DNA from: Anaspis maculata
Lineage: Eukaryota > Arthropoda > Insecta > Coleoptera > Scraptiidae
Assembly: GCA_949128115.1 (NCBI GenBank)
Contig: OX421967.1
Span: forward strand, 4,330,070 to 4,394,069
Length of the DNA: 64,000 nt
Direction: 5' to 3'
Below the pieces are notes generated by a model. The model saw nothing but the letters and a program-made list of their open reading frames with translations, was not told where the DNA came from and made no database searches. The position numbers and the translations under genes are program-made. This document shows positions 1 through 10,400 of this stretch, piece by piece (position 1 is the first letter of the stretch; every line of letters starts with the position of its first letter).

Positions 1-3
1 ATC

Positions 4-186
4 ATGAACAACATTAATCCATATAAAAAGTACATAACCTTCTGTTCAAGATATGTTGATGACATTTTCATAATATTTTCTGGCGATCAAACAAATTTAG
101 AAAACTTCTCAACTTACATTAACAATATCCATCCAAATATAAAATTCACATCTGAAAAAGAAGTAGACAAAATTTCACCGTACTAG
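4..186 (+). pseudogene. PLE reverse transcriptase fragment (YVDD box)
   Basis: Reads SRYVDDIFIIFSG followed by a helix-rich stretch, as in the palm motif of Penelope-type reverse transcriptases. The two aspartates of YVDD are the metal-binding residues known for this enzyme class. The frame stops at 184-186, but the expected continuation (LDLNITRTKEKL) starts at 183 in frame 3, so a single frameshift breaks the enzyme here. Confidence 0.8.
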
Positions 187-617
187 ATCTTAACATAACA
201 AGGACCAAAGAAAAACTTGAATTCAACATCTATAGAAAAAAGACAACTACAAATCTTATAATCCCATCAACTTCTTTCAGTTCAGATTCATCAAAAACGA
301 CAGCTTCCAACACTACTTATTTTAATAGACTTTTCACAATACCCCTTTCAAAAAATAGTTTCAAAGAAGAATATAAAATTATAAAACAAATAGACCTAGA
401 TAATGGTTATACCAATTATTTTATGAATACAATTTTCAACAAATTCCTCTCAAAACACACAAGTAAACAAATTGAAATAAAACCGAATAAAATATACAAA
501 TGCTCAACACTTCTTGGATCAACCTCTTACAAAATAGCTAATATATTTCAAAAGAGCAGCCCACATAATTTCAATTTCTTTCAAAACCAATTCAAAGTTA
601 AAACAAATTTTGAGTAA
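183..617 (+). pseudogene. PLE RT thumb / linker segment
   Basis: Frame-3 continuation of the Penelope-like polyprotein. It runs without a stop from 183 to 615-617 and joins the palm fragment to the GIY-YIG part. It is rich in Lys, Asn and Ile, as expected for AT-rich coding sequence, and has no other recognisable motif. Its ends are set by the frameshifts on either side; the next segment begins in frame 1 near 610. Confidence 0.6.
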
Positions 618-1024
618 ACTAAAAGATTTCTTACCAATTGAAGATAGATCTGGTGTTTATGAATTGAATGGTCAGACATGCCATGCAAAGTATATAGGTC
701 ATACAGGTAGAAAATTTTCCACACGAATAGGAGAACATAACAGAGATATAATCAAATCTAAATCAATTGGTCTCATTGGTAGTAAATCACATTTTGCAAA
801 TCATATTATTTCAGCGAAACATAAATTTGATCCAAATACAGATGTTAAATTTTTACATCAAACAACAACATAATAACCAAAGAATACTTTTTGAATCACT
901 AGAAATTTCAAAATTAAAACATTATCGAAATTACCAATACCTAAATGAGCAAACTGAAGATTTAAAAGGAGCCAAAACAATTAAAATTTTACTAGATGCA
1001 GAGTACATCTACCTTAATCAATAA
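610..1024 (+). pseudogene. GIY-YIG endonuclease of the PLE, frameshifted
   Basis: Residues SGVYEL and AKYIGHTGRKFSTRIGEH match the GVY...YIGxTxRxxxxRxxEH signature of GIY-YIG nucleases; the Arg after the second motif and the Glu-His are typical active-site positions. In Penelope-like elements this domain cuts target DNA. The first frame runs 610-873; the C-terminal remainder (NNQRILFESLEISKLKH, ending YIYLNQ) continues in frame 2 to 1024. The segment lacks a believable ATG because it is an internal part of a polyprotein. Confidence 0.8.
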
Positions 1025-1264
1025 TAATCAACCTTTTTCAAATCTTCTATTCTCAAAATTTAAATTTATAATAAACTGTTATCATGTTATCTTGAACCAA
1101 CTGTTTTTCATGTCAATTAAATTAATTATTACTTATGTCAATTGATTTAATTTTTGACAAACGTCAAAACTTTTACAAATTTCTCCAAAAAAGAAAATAT
1201 TTTAAATATTATACAGTGAGCTTTTATCAAATTTTATATCAATTTATTTCATACAACTGATTAC

Positions 1265-1306
1265 AGAACCCTGACGATGCCGAAAGGCGAAACCGGTTGG
1301 TAAAAG
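1265..1306 (+). ncRNA. Hammerhead-ribozyme-like motif in PLE 3' region
   Basis: CTGACGA (1271-1277) fits the hammerhead core CUGANGA. A 3-bp stem GCC/GGC with a GAAA loop follows (1279-1288), then GAAA (1289-1292), the second core block. CC-GGTT-GG (1293-1300) forms a minimal stem III and T1301-A1302 fits the UH cleavage site. Penelope-like elements are known to carry minimal hammerheads with short stem III. Doubts: T1278 would be bulged next to stem II, and stem I is not obvious. Confidence 0.5.
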
Positions 1307-1647
1307 AAAAATAGAAAAATTGTGGTGTAGTTTCAAGATTATTTCAACATATACCTTCTACTTTATACAACACCACTACAAGAACGATAGATTTTTCAGT
1401 TATTTAAACATTGCAAAATTCACACTCTCCAATGAAAATGAGACTTATTTTGAATAAGTTTGATTTCAAGCAAATTTGCTTCTAGAGGAAAGTCGGGTAG
1501 AACTGTATGGTGTGGTAATCCATCCAGGCTATTACCAGCAATTTTTCCAGTAAGATACTCAGTTCTAGTCTCGATTCTAGCAGAAACCTCTTGACTGATG
1601 GGATATAATCCGAATCGCCCCGATTTGCTTTACGCTCCCCTACTTAC

Positions 1648-1954
1648 ATGGCAAGCGCCACCGTATCCGCTTTTGCTGCCAACACAGACGTGGTGGTCCG
1701 CATGCTGCCTGGTAGCCGCCCCACAAACCGTGTCGTTGTAAACATCCAGATTTAGTTTTTCCAACATTGTCAGGTTAGCTTCATCCTGGAAGAATTTTTT
1801 TTCAATAACACCTGTAAACGGGTGCCAGAGGAAACTGTATCACGTCAGTGTCGCCCCAACCAATTATAACGCCATCTTGTTGAGCACTTGAATCGAAAAC
1901 ACGAGCCAAAGTCACAGGTTCCCAGCTCCCGTCATCTGGTAAAGGAGTTGCCAA
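1648..1954 (-). other. Serine-protease exon with GWG motif
   Basis: A 307-nt block between a TTCTCAG acceptor (1956-1955) and a GTAAGTAGG donor (1647-1646). It reads LATPLPDDGSWEP, then GVIIGWGDT, and after a +1 shift near 1820 it reads EANLTMLEKLNLDVYNDTVC and ends GYGGACH, where an intact enzyme would continue into GDSGGP. The shift and the missing serine box mark it as non-functional. Confidence 0.55.
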
Positions 1955-3594
1955 CTGAGAACAAAATTCAAGAGAAAATTGGAAAATTCAACAAAAATTA
2001 CAGGATTTCAAAAAATAATTAGAATTACGGACGATATTGGGAAGTGACGAAATTGCACACGGGATGATGGTAGAGTGAGGAAGCGCATGCCAGCGCATGG
2101 GTTTGTGGGTTAGGGGTTTGCACACTTGAGACAAAGGGAAGGGGAGAGGGAATGAAAATCGGTCCGAAAGTAGCGGCGGGGGGGAGGGGATTCGCGTGGT
2201 AGCAGTCAAGAACGGCAGATGTGCGGGGGAAGGAAAACTTGTATTTTTCAAGAAGAATAAATCAAAAAAAGTGCTTAAACACTGTAATTAATTGTAGTGC
2301 TTCAGTGACGAGAGAAGAATGACGAACAGCCATGATAAGCGTCAAGCTAATTTCAATTCCCTGTGGTTGCTTTGAGCTTTCAAATGCGGCCCCTTGTTTC
2401 AGCTACCTACCTTCAAGACGCCAGAAAAAGGGTGAAAACCTCAGTAACCCTTTCGAAGAGATTCAGCTTCCTACAGAGGATGATTTTGTAGACTTTATAA
2501 GATTGAGACAAGCACTAGCAGTATTTATGCAAATCAAATCTGAGCAGAGTCTCGATCACGCGTTATTTTCCCCATAGGATAGAACATTTAACCCTTTCGC
2601 ACGACAAAAAGTCTATGGGCATAAGGTTGAGTTTCCCAAAGAGAGAACCCTTTGAGCAATGCCAAGAAAATTCAGTGTCGTTTCGAAAATACTTCAACAT
2701 AGAAAGGAACAGAACATCAATTTTGCAGGCTAATTAATTGGAGGCTCACCGCGACAATTGTACAACTGATTGCAGATGTGTGTGTGAAGTTACTCAACCC
2801 AGCGTGAAATAAAACTGCTGGATGAGGCTGTAAGTTCAAACTATACAGCACCAGCCGGAAATGAAATTCATGGAATGTAAACATTCAATTTTATGTGAAT
2901 TCTTGGATCGATAATTGAAATAATGGCTTCAAATTCGAAACATAAAAACAAGACTCAGTGAACAACAATCTCTAAGTACAATTGAATGAGTCAAGTTTCT
3001 CTTAGTACAAAATCAAGAATAGGCAAGAAGGAAGAAAGGGTTGAAATTAAAATTCGACGAAATACTAATCAATTAAGCAGGGAATCAAAACTCAAGTGCA
3101 TTACGAAATGGGTTCATCAATAGTTCGGCAAATTTAGGAAGAATGAGAACGGAATTAACTTGGAATGGTTGAACTGATTCGTCGTAAGATTGCGCACGTA
3201 ATTAGGATGTACTTTTCTTTCAGAAACCAAATGTAAACTGAAATTACTAATTCCTAACGCTAGCTGATGTTAGCACGTCTGGAAATCATGAGATGAATGA
3301 TTAAGACGAACTCAATCAAATTGGCGATGATTGATTAATTTGTAATGAAGGTGAGGTGTGGTTACATGACTTTGTTTATTTCTCAATATTTATTCAAATC
3401 ATCCTCTTTCAAAGAACGTGGGGTAACTATAGTTTGATTGAGGTATCAGCACGACGTGAAGTCGAGGTAGGTGGAAAATCAATTAATATGATTCAGGTAA
3501 AGGTAATAAAAATCTGCGGCACAACAAAACATGACGTAGAGTCGCTAAACGTATCACAGCTGAATAATCAAATGTAGGGAAGACGGTATCTCAC
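1955..3594. other. Intron-like gap in the protease pseudogene
   Basis: No coding sequence I can support. A GC-richer patch near 2040-2240 and a short open frame at 2332-2577 (plus) have no recognisable features. It lies between the Asp-box and GWG-box blocks and is best read as intronic. Confidence 0.35.
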
Positions 3595-3816
3595 AGTAGA
3601 TACAGCTTAATGAAATGATCACGAAAAAACATAGTCTCTGATTTCACCTCCAAAATAGCGATGTCGTAGAAATTTTCAAAATATCCATCATCGTCATCGT
3701 AAATCATCGTGTAATTGTTGCAGTGGATGTTTTTGACGTCTATCGAGTTCGTGTCATCGGTAGTGATATTGAGCAAGCCGTACTGGACGCTCCAAGCTTC
3801 AGGAAACGACATGGAT
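3595..3816 (-). other. Serine-protease exon with catalytic-Asp box
   Basis: A 222-nt exon-like block. It opens after AG at 3818-3817, enters in phase 2 and leaves in phase 2 before GT at 3594-3593. The translation SMSFPEAWSVQYG ... YDIAILEVKS follows the usual strand order leading to the Asp of the triad. An aspartate run (YDDDDGY) precedes the box. Confidence 0.6.
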
Positions 3817-4739
3817 CTGAAATTTAAAACATCCGTGTTGATGTTCATACAGAGTGCTTGCGAACTTGGGGATGGGGTAGAAAATTGAACCGCAATCAGA
3901 AAAATGTCTTTTGGTTCTTCATTTTTCAAAATATTGGAGGTCGAAGTATGGTCTTTCTCTTTCAAGCCAATTTTCGTTATTTTCATTCCATTGAAAATGA
4001 TCAAACTGAACTATTTCGACAGAATGAAAAACTATTGATGAAACATTCGAATATGTTTTGGAATCGTATTAACAATACAAGGTCGATCACAATTGGATTT
4101 TTGTTTGAGAAATACCCGTAATATGTTCCAGGAAGGCCTCAAGGAAGGCTGTCGAACTCATTTTGAGTAGGTAGCAAGTGATACGATTCGTTCTCATATA
4201 CCTATAATCTCCTGCGTGCATTTTTGCGGGAAGTCTGATTCTTAGCTGAGTATGTGACTCACCCTGTATAGTAAAATCCATTTGAATCACATTGGAAGAT
4301 GCAAGAATATTTCTTTTGAGTCTGTTTGGGAAAGTTTACTGAAAAAAACGAAATAGAAGGACTGAAAGGACCACCTTTTGACCATAAAGCATTCCACTAA
4401 CCGATGCGGTTCAATTTTTTACTTCAACTTTACAAACACCTTGTATAACAGCCTAGTTGTCAAGTTCATTCTCGGTTCACTGTAATGTACCTAATGTATA
4501 AGAAATGTAACGTTTCTGTTGGATATTTTTCAAAGATTTCTGGTCATACGGGTGACTTAAAATTCTGCCAGGGAAAAAAATCGGGTCTTGAATTTGTTTA
4601 AAATATGAAAGGTCGAAGTGAAGACCTTCGAGCCCGAGTTCGAGCCCTTCTAGTTCCGTTGATTCAAAACTTTCGAAAATAATCTGTTGGCCGTTGAATT
4701 TGGAATAAAAAAAATCTACTACTGGGTGCTCAATTTCCA

Positions 4740-6560
4740 TTTACTATAGCCCAGGCATTTTAGTCGAAAAATCGTGGTAGCCCGTTACAAATTCCCTCAA
4801 AGCTGAATTTTGGTATATATGTTCTATTGGACCTACGGAACAACATATCAAAATACTCGGACTTACACCCTCGTGCGTTCTTTGATTTTCATCCTCAAAG
4901 GTCAAGTTCTAATTTATATCTCCAAGCTGTTCCTGCAAGTGAACAGAGTATCCGATAGATATAAGATATGTTTCAAATGAACAAAAGAGATTTGTTGTTA
5001 GTGCTTGAGTGTGTGAGGGAGCCTTTGTAGCTCTTCCGATTGGTTAGTTCTGCGGGAAAGGCGGCTGAGTGTTAATTTGTCGCCCGGATATTTCAGGAAA
5101 AACCATGTGAGAATTTAAAGCCTCAAGCAATGTCGCACAAAGTTGAATATTGATATATAACTGGTATGATCCCTAAGGAATAACATATAGAAATATTTGG
5201 ATCAACACCTCTGTGCCTCCTACGATTTTGGGGCTTTGAATATCTAGTCAAAAAATTCACCCAGACACTTTTCTCTAAAACTGTTCCTGTGGACGAACCA
5301 ATCATTTTGACAATATAAGGTGGGTCTCAAAGAAAACACGGTATATTGTTGCCTATGAAGTGGACTCCGGTAGCCATGAAACATTTTTGTTTGATAGTGG
5401 CGTGAATAGTACGCGCAAGGTGGAATTTCTCTCCTGGATCTTTGAATGAGAAACATGTCAGAACATTTTGTGATGGCCAATAAAGCTGAGCATTGTTAAT
5501 AGGTTCTTCTTCTCATCTTCGAAACAGACCCAAGTGATGAGACTGATAAGTGAACAGTTGATATTCACAGTGCTCATCCCGAAAATAATGAATTCTCTAC
5601 AAAAAAATTGTGGTTTCTTCATTCAGGGGCATCATTGTCTTAAGCTGTCAAAAATAAAAATTACCGACAAATCCTATATTTATGTTTATCTTGGACAAAA
5701 ACAGCATCAATTGCTTACGCCTATTTATATTACAAAGTCAGAGCATCAATTTTTTATAAAACAAGTTACACCTACTTTTTCTCCTGAAAATGGAATAACG
5801 GCTACAGAAAAAATGATTTTATGTTTTTATTGCCCAATAGATACAATAGCTTTCAGTATTTTGTAATAGAGGAAGAATTTCGCTTAGTATTACACACAAA
5901 AACAGTGGAACCACTCCATCATTCATCAGTAAAAAAAAAAGAACTGCAAAAATTGTATGCATTTTCTGATCTTGTAATGATACAGGCACATTGTTTTTAT
6001 CGTTTCCAGGTATAAAATGGTTGAGAACAATGAATTCTGTTGGAAATACTCAACTGAGCTGATTCTAACCATACGGAAACCGAAATTACAAAACGACAAT
6101 TTCAGATGGCAAAAATCGTCGTTTTTCCAGTAAAACTTGTTTAATCGTGTTTTAATTCAATTTTAAACACCATATTTGATATCAGAGGCCAAGATTTAGT
6201 TAGAAACGATACCACACTTGCCGATATCAATTCGAGGTTTTTGAGAGAAAAACAAAATAAATTTTGCCGATCTTCTTTTTTTTTTCAGGCAACCCAAACT
6301 ACTTATCAACAATTCAAACGTCAAGCAAATATTGTGAAGCCTTGAGGCATCTTGATATGATTTTTTTCATTTATATAAGCTACAGGGTGTCATTTACGCA
6401 TTTAAAATGGCAATATTTAGCCCCCTCCCCCACAATCAATGACGCACAAGGGTGTGCCACCGAGTATTTTGATATGTTATTCCTTAGGTCTTGCGGGTTA
6501 AAACCTAATATGCCTGGGCTACTATACCTTCTACAGGGTGAGTCATGGAATGAACACATC
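4740..6560. repeat. Dispersed repeat family, three diverged copies
   Basis: Blocks at about 4800-4890, 5145-5225 and (inverted) 6440-6520 share a segment around TATGTTATTCCTTAGG. The copies near 6383 and 6532 are bordered by CTACAGGGTG, and 4255-4270 has the same motif on the minus strand. Two overlapping plus-strand frames (5534-5866, 5821-6015) lie between the copies; I do not recognise them. Confidence 0.4.
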
Positions 6561-7294
6561 CGATTTCTCTGAAGCAGAAAAGTACTCAACATCGGTTGAG
6601 TTAATGGACCAACCGAATGGTTTGAATGCATTTTTGAAGAAATATCAAACAGTTTGCTTGTAGCTTTCTGAATGACAAACTTGACGGGCACAAGGAACTT
6701 CACTTCCACCTTCCGTATCTTCAAACTGAACAACCAAATTTTGTTTCAGTTGCAATATTTTACTGACACCTTTTACAGCATTTCTGTCTCTTTTAACCTA
6801 AAATTTACCCCTAGGTACGAACGAACCCGCGAGATGGGAACAATAGACCTTAGATTATTAGAACTCTGGAGATGAAGAGATGAATGAAGCAATGCTGCCC
6901 TTGTTATCAATATATTGCCCTTCAATAAACCATTCGAACGTTGAACAATGGAAAGTGCCGACAGGAACCGGACTCAGCAATTTCCGGTCACAATTTAGCC
7001 GTTTTCTATCACGATTCAGGGAGTTCAAACAAAATTTTGCAATTTTTACTTTCTAGCAAACAATTTCAGCTGATATTTTCAATGTTTTAGCAATTTTCGG
7101 CGACAAGTTAGACATTTCCAACCAAAATCGAACAAGTACGAAAGTAGCGTGCAAATTCGGATACGAACACGAACTTCGTAACCGATTGACGGCGTGCTTC
7201 CATCACTGAAGCGACAAACAAAAATTTGTCAATTTCCACCACACGTGTAGAGAATTCTAGCAAAAATGTCGCAAGTTCAGCAAGTTTTAGCATC

Positions 7295-7483
7295 GATGTA
7301 GCAATTTTCAGCATGCATTTAGCATGTTCTAGCAAAGATTCAGCAGGCTTTAGCAAAACATTAGCAATTTTCAGCAACAATTTAGCAATTTCAGATCGAC
7401 ATTTAGAAAGTTGTAGCAACAATCCAGCAAATTTTCAACAAACTCTAGGAATTTTGAACAAAAACTCAGATATTTCAAATGGA
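7295..7483 (+). repeat. Nine consecutive 21-bp micro-repeats (unit 1)
   Basis: Starting at GATGTAGCAATTTTCAGCAT the sequence advances in nine exact 21-bp steps, each with a TAGCA or CAGCA core followed by a T-rich stretch. Equivalent blocks lie 2890, 5787, 8677 and 11574 bp downstream. Both strands translate into 7-residue periodic peptides as a direct consequence. Confidence 0.85.
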
Positions 7484-10400
7484 CTTTTTGCAAGATTTAT
7501 ATCAGTTCTAAGCAATTTTGAATGAAAACTCGAAAAGTTACATGAAAAATCCAGCAATTTTTTGAGCGGAACGTAATTCTCAACTCAAATATATAATTCT
7601 GATTTAAAACCAAAATTCATCTTGCCTAGGCGAATTCCAACAGTTTTTAGCTAAATTTTGCTATTTTCAATGGGTGATTGGCAAGTTTTTGCAAGATTTA
7701 ACAATGTTCAGCAAAATTCGGCAATTTCAAACCAGAACTTGTCCAAGTTTCAGCACAATCCAGCTTTTGGCAACAAGATGTTAATCAAAATTTATCAAGC
7801 TTCATCACCAATTCAGCAAGTTAAAGTAAATATTAAGCGACTTCTTACAAAACTGTAGCAATTTTCAGCGATATTTCTGCAATTTTCAGCAAAATTGAGC
7901 AATTTTCAGCAAATAATAATTAATTAATTTTTGAAGAAAAATGTGAAATGATGACAAAATATACTGATACTTAATCAACCACTTTCAAAGTTCAGTGAAG
8001 CTGAGCAAATCTCAGCAATTTTTCAGCACAAATGTGGCAATTTTCGGTTTTGCAAATTCAAGTTAACAATTAACAATTTCCAGTACACTTGAACAATGCA
8101 CCTGCAGCAACAAACAAAAATTTGACTACTTTTATCACAGATGTAGGAAATTTTAGCAAGTTTTAGCGAAAGTCTGGCAAGTTTCAGCATTAATTTAACA
8201 ATTTTCTATATAAATTCAGCATGTTTCAGCAAAGATTCAGCAAGTTTCAGCAAAACATAAACATATACAACATACTGACGTATAATAAAAATTTAGGAAG
8301 CTTCAATAACAATTCAGCAATTTTCTAGAGAAACGTAATACCAAACCAAAATTCAACAAGCTCCAGCGAATTTCAACAATTTCCAGCAAAACTCAGCAAT
8401 TGCAAACTAAAACTTGGCCGGTATCACCACAATTCAGCTATTGGCAATGAAGTAGCAATGTTGATCAAAATTCAGCAAGCTTTTTCATGAATTTAGCAAT
8501 TTCAAATACCTAAATATTTAGCAATTTCTAACAAAAATGTTGCAATATTATAGCACTATTCCAGCAAGATTGCATCAAAGTAGCAATTTTAACCATTGAT
8601 TCAGCGCGTGTTCCAGCAAAGTTGAGCAAGTTGCAAAACTTCAGTAATTTTGTGCAACCATTCAGCAATCTTGAATCAACATTCAAAAAGCTTCATCAAC
8701 AATTCAGCAATTTTTCAAGAAAACGTAATTCAAACCACAATATATCATTTGCAATCAGAATTCAGCAAGCCTCAGCATATTCTAACAGATTTTCAGATTT
8801 ATTCAGCAATTTTCGACAAGTTTCCGCAAGATTCAACAATTTTCAGCAAAACTAAGCAATTTCAAACCAAACATTGGCAAAGTTTCAGCACAATCCAGCT
8901 ATTGGCAACAAAGTAGCTATGTTGATCACAGTTCAGCAAACTTCATCAATTTAGCAATTTTGAGCAAATATTGAGCGATTTCTAACGCAAATGTAGCAAG
9001 TTTTAGAGAAACTCCAGCAAATTTCAGCAAAACTGAAGCAAATTTTGGCAAATTGAGCATTTTTCAGCATCAATTCAACAATTTCCAATCAAAAGTCGGC
9101 GAATGTGTGCAAGTCTCAGTAATTTTCAGAAAAATCCGGCGATTTTCGACTAAAATGAAGCATCTTGCAGCAAAAACTCAGCAAGTTTTGATAAAATTGA
9201 GGAACTTTAAGCAACAATGATTCACGATTTCCGGAAATGCTTTACGTGTTCACCCAAAAGCGGCAATTTTCAACTGGAATGAAGCTATTTTGAAAAATAG
9301 CAATCAAGTGACTTCAAGCAATAATAATTGAGCAATTTTCAATAAAAATCTCTGCAAGTTTTAGCAACGATCAAAAAATTTAGCAATCATATTGTAAGCA
9401 AAAATTCATCACGTTTCAGCGATGATTCAGCAAGCTTCAGCATAACATAAAATTTAGCAATTTTGTACGGACATTTAGCAATATGCAGCTACAATTTAGC
9501 AAGTTTTAGCAAAGCATTAGCAATTTTTGGTAATGTAAGAAATCAGCATGGTCAAGAGGAAAACTCATGAAAATTTGTGATTCTTTTCAGGAGACACAAC
9601 AATTTCAATTTGACTAAACTTTGTGGCTGTTCCACTTGATTTCGGCCTTTGAAATACAAAATAGACGCAAGATGTACACTCGACAGCAAAAATAGCGCCC
9701 ACTTGAAATATGACAAGATGGCTATTAGTCTTGTTTTCTCTACCGTAGAAGGTAGTAAATTAACTGGAAATGAATAAAGCAATGCTGCCCTTGTTATCAT
9801 TATACTGCCCTTCAATAAACCATCCGAACGTTGAACAATGGAAAGTGCCGACAGGAACCGGACTCAGCAATTTCCAGTCACAATTTAGCCGTTTTCTATC
9901 ACGATTCAGGGAGTTCAAACAAAATTTTGCAATTTTTACTTTCTAGCAAACAATTTCAGCTGATATTTTCAATGTTTTAGCAATTTTCGGCGACAAGTTA
10001 GACATTTCCAACCAAAATCGAACAAGTACGAAAGTAGCGTGCAAATTCGGATACGAACACGAACTTCGTAACCGATTGACGGCGTGCTTCCATCACTGAA
10101 GCGACAAACAAAAATTTGTCAATTTTCTCCACACGTGTAGAGAATTTTAGCAAAAATGTCGCAAGTTCAGCAAGTTTTAGCATCGATGTAGCAATTTTCA
10201 GCATGCATTTAGCATGTTCTAGCAAAGATTCAGCAGGCTTTAGCAAAACATTAGCAATTTTCAGCAACAATTTAGCAATTTCAGATCGACATTCAGAAAG
10301 TTGTAGCAACAATCCAGCAAATTTTCAACAAACTCTAGGAATCCTGAACAAAAACTCAGATATTTCAATTGGACTTTTTGCAAGATTTATATCAGTTCTA

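Larger units (their letters stand above)
1..1400 (+). mobile_element. Penelope-like retroelement, 3' part, frameshifted
   Basis: Translated pieces in three frames form one colinear product. The window opens in the reverse-transcriptase palm with the YVDD catalytic box (about 51-65), then thumb-like sequence in frame 3 (183-617), then a GIY-YIG-like endonuclease start (SGVYEL... AKYIGHTGRKFSTRIGEH, about 648-735), then a C-terminal tail in frame 2 up to 1024. RT followed by GIY-YIG is diagnostic of Penelope-like elements. Frame changes near 180, 605 and 870 show this copy is dead. The 3' untranslated part (1025 to about 1400) carries a hammerhead-like motif. The 5' part lies left of the window and the exact 3' end is not resolved. 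Confidence 0.85.
1445..3816 (-). pseudogene. Trypsin-like (S1) serine protease, decayed
   Basis: Three minus-strand blocks look like consecutive parts of a chymotrypsin-fold protease. Block 3816-3595 holds YDIAILEVKS, the catalytic-Asp box, and lies between a TTTCAG acceptor and a GTGAGA donor. Block 1954-1648 holds VIIGWGDT, then Cys-containing sequence ending GYGGACH just before a GTAAGT donor. Block 1620-1445 reads PISQEVSARIETRTEYL, like the terminal helix. The GDSGGP catalytic-Ser box is missing, joining blocks 1 and 2 breaks frame, and block 2 has an internal frameshift. No catalytic-His exon was found upstream. Probably a pseudogene; base errors in the assembly are the alternative. Confidence 0.6.

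Noticed and set aside
7295..7483. CRISPR-like array of short repeats
   Set aside because: Repeats are contiguous and degenerate without unique spacers, and the sequence is eukaryotic.
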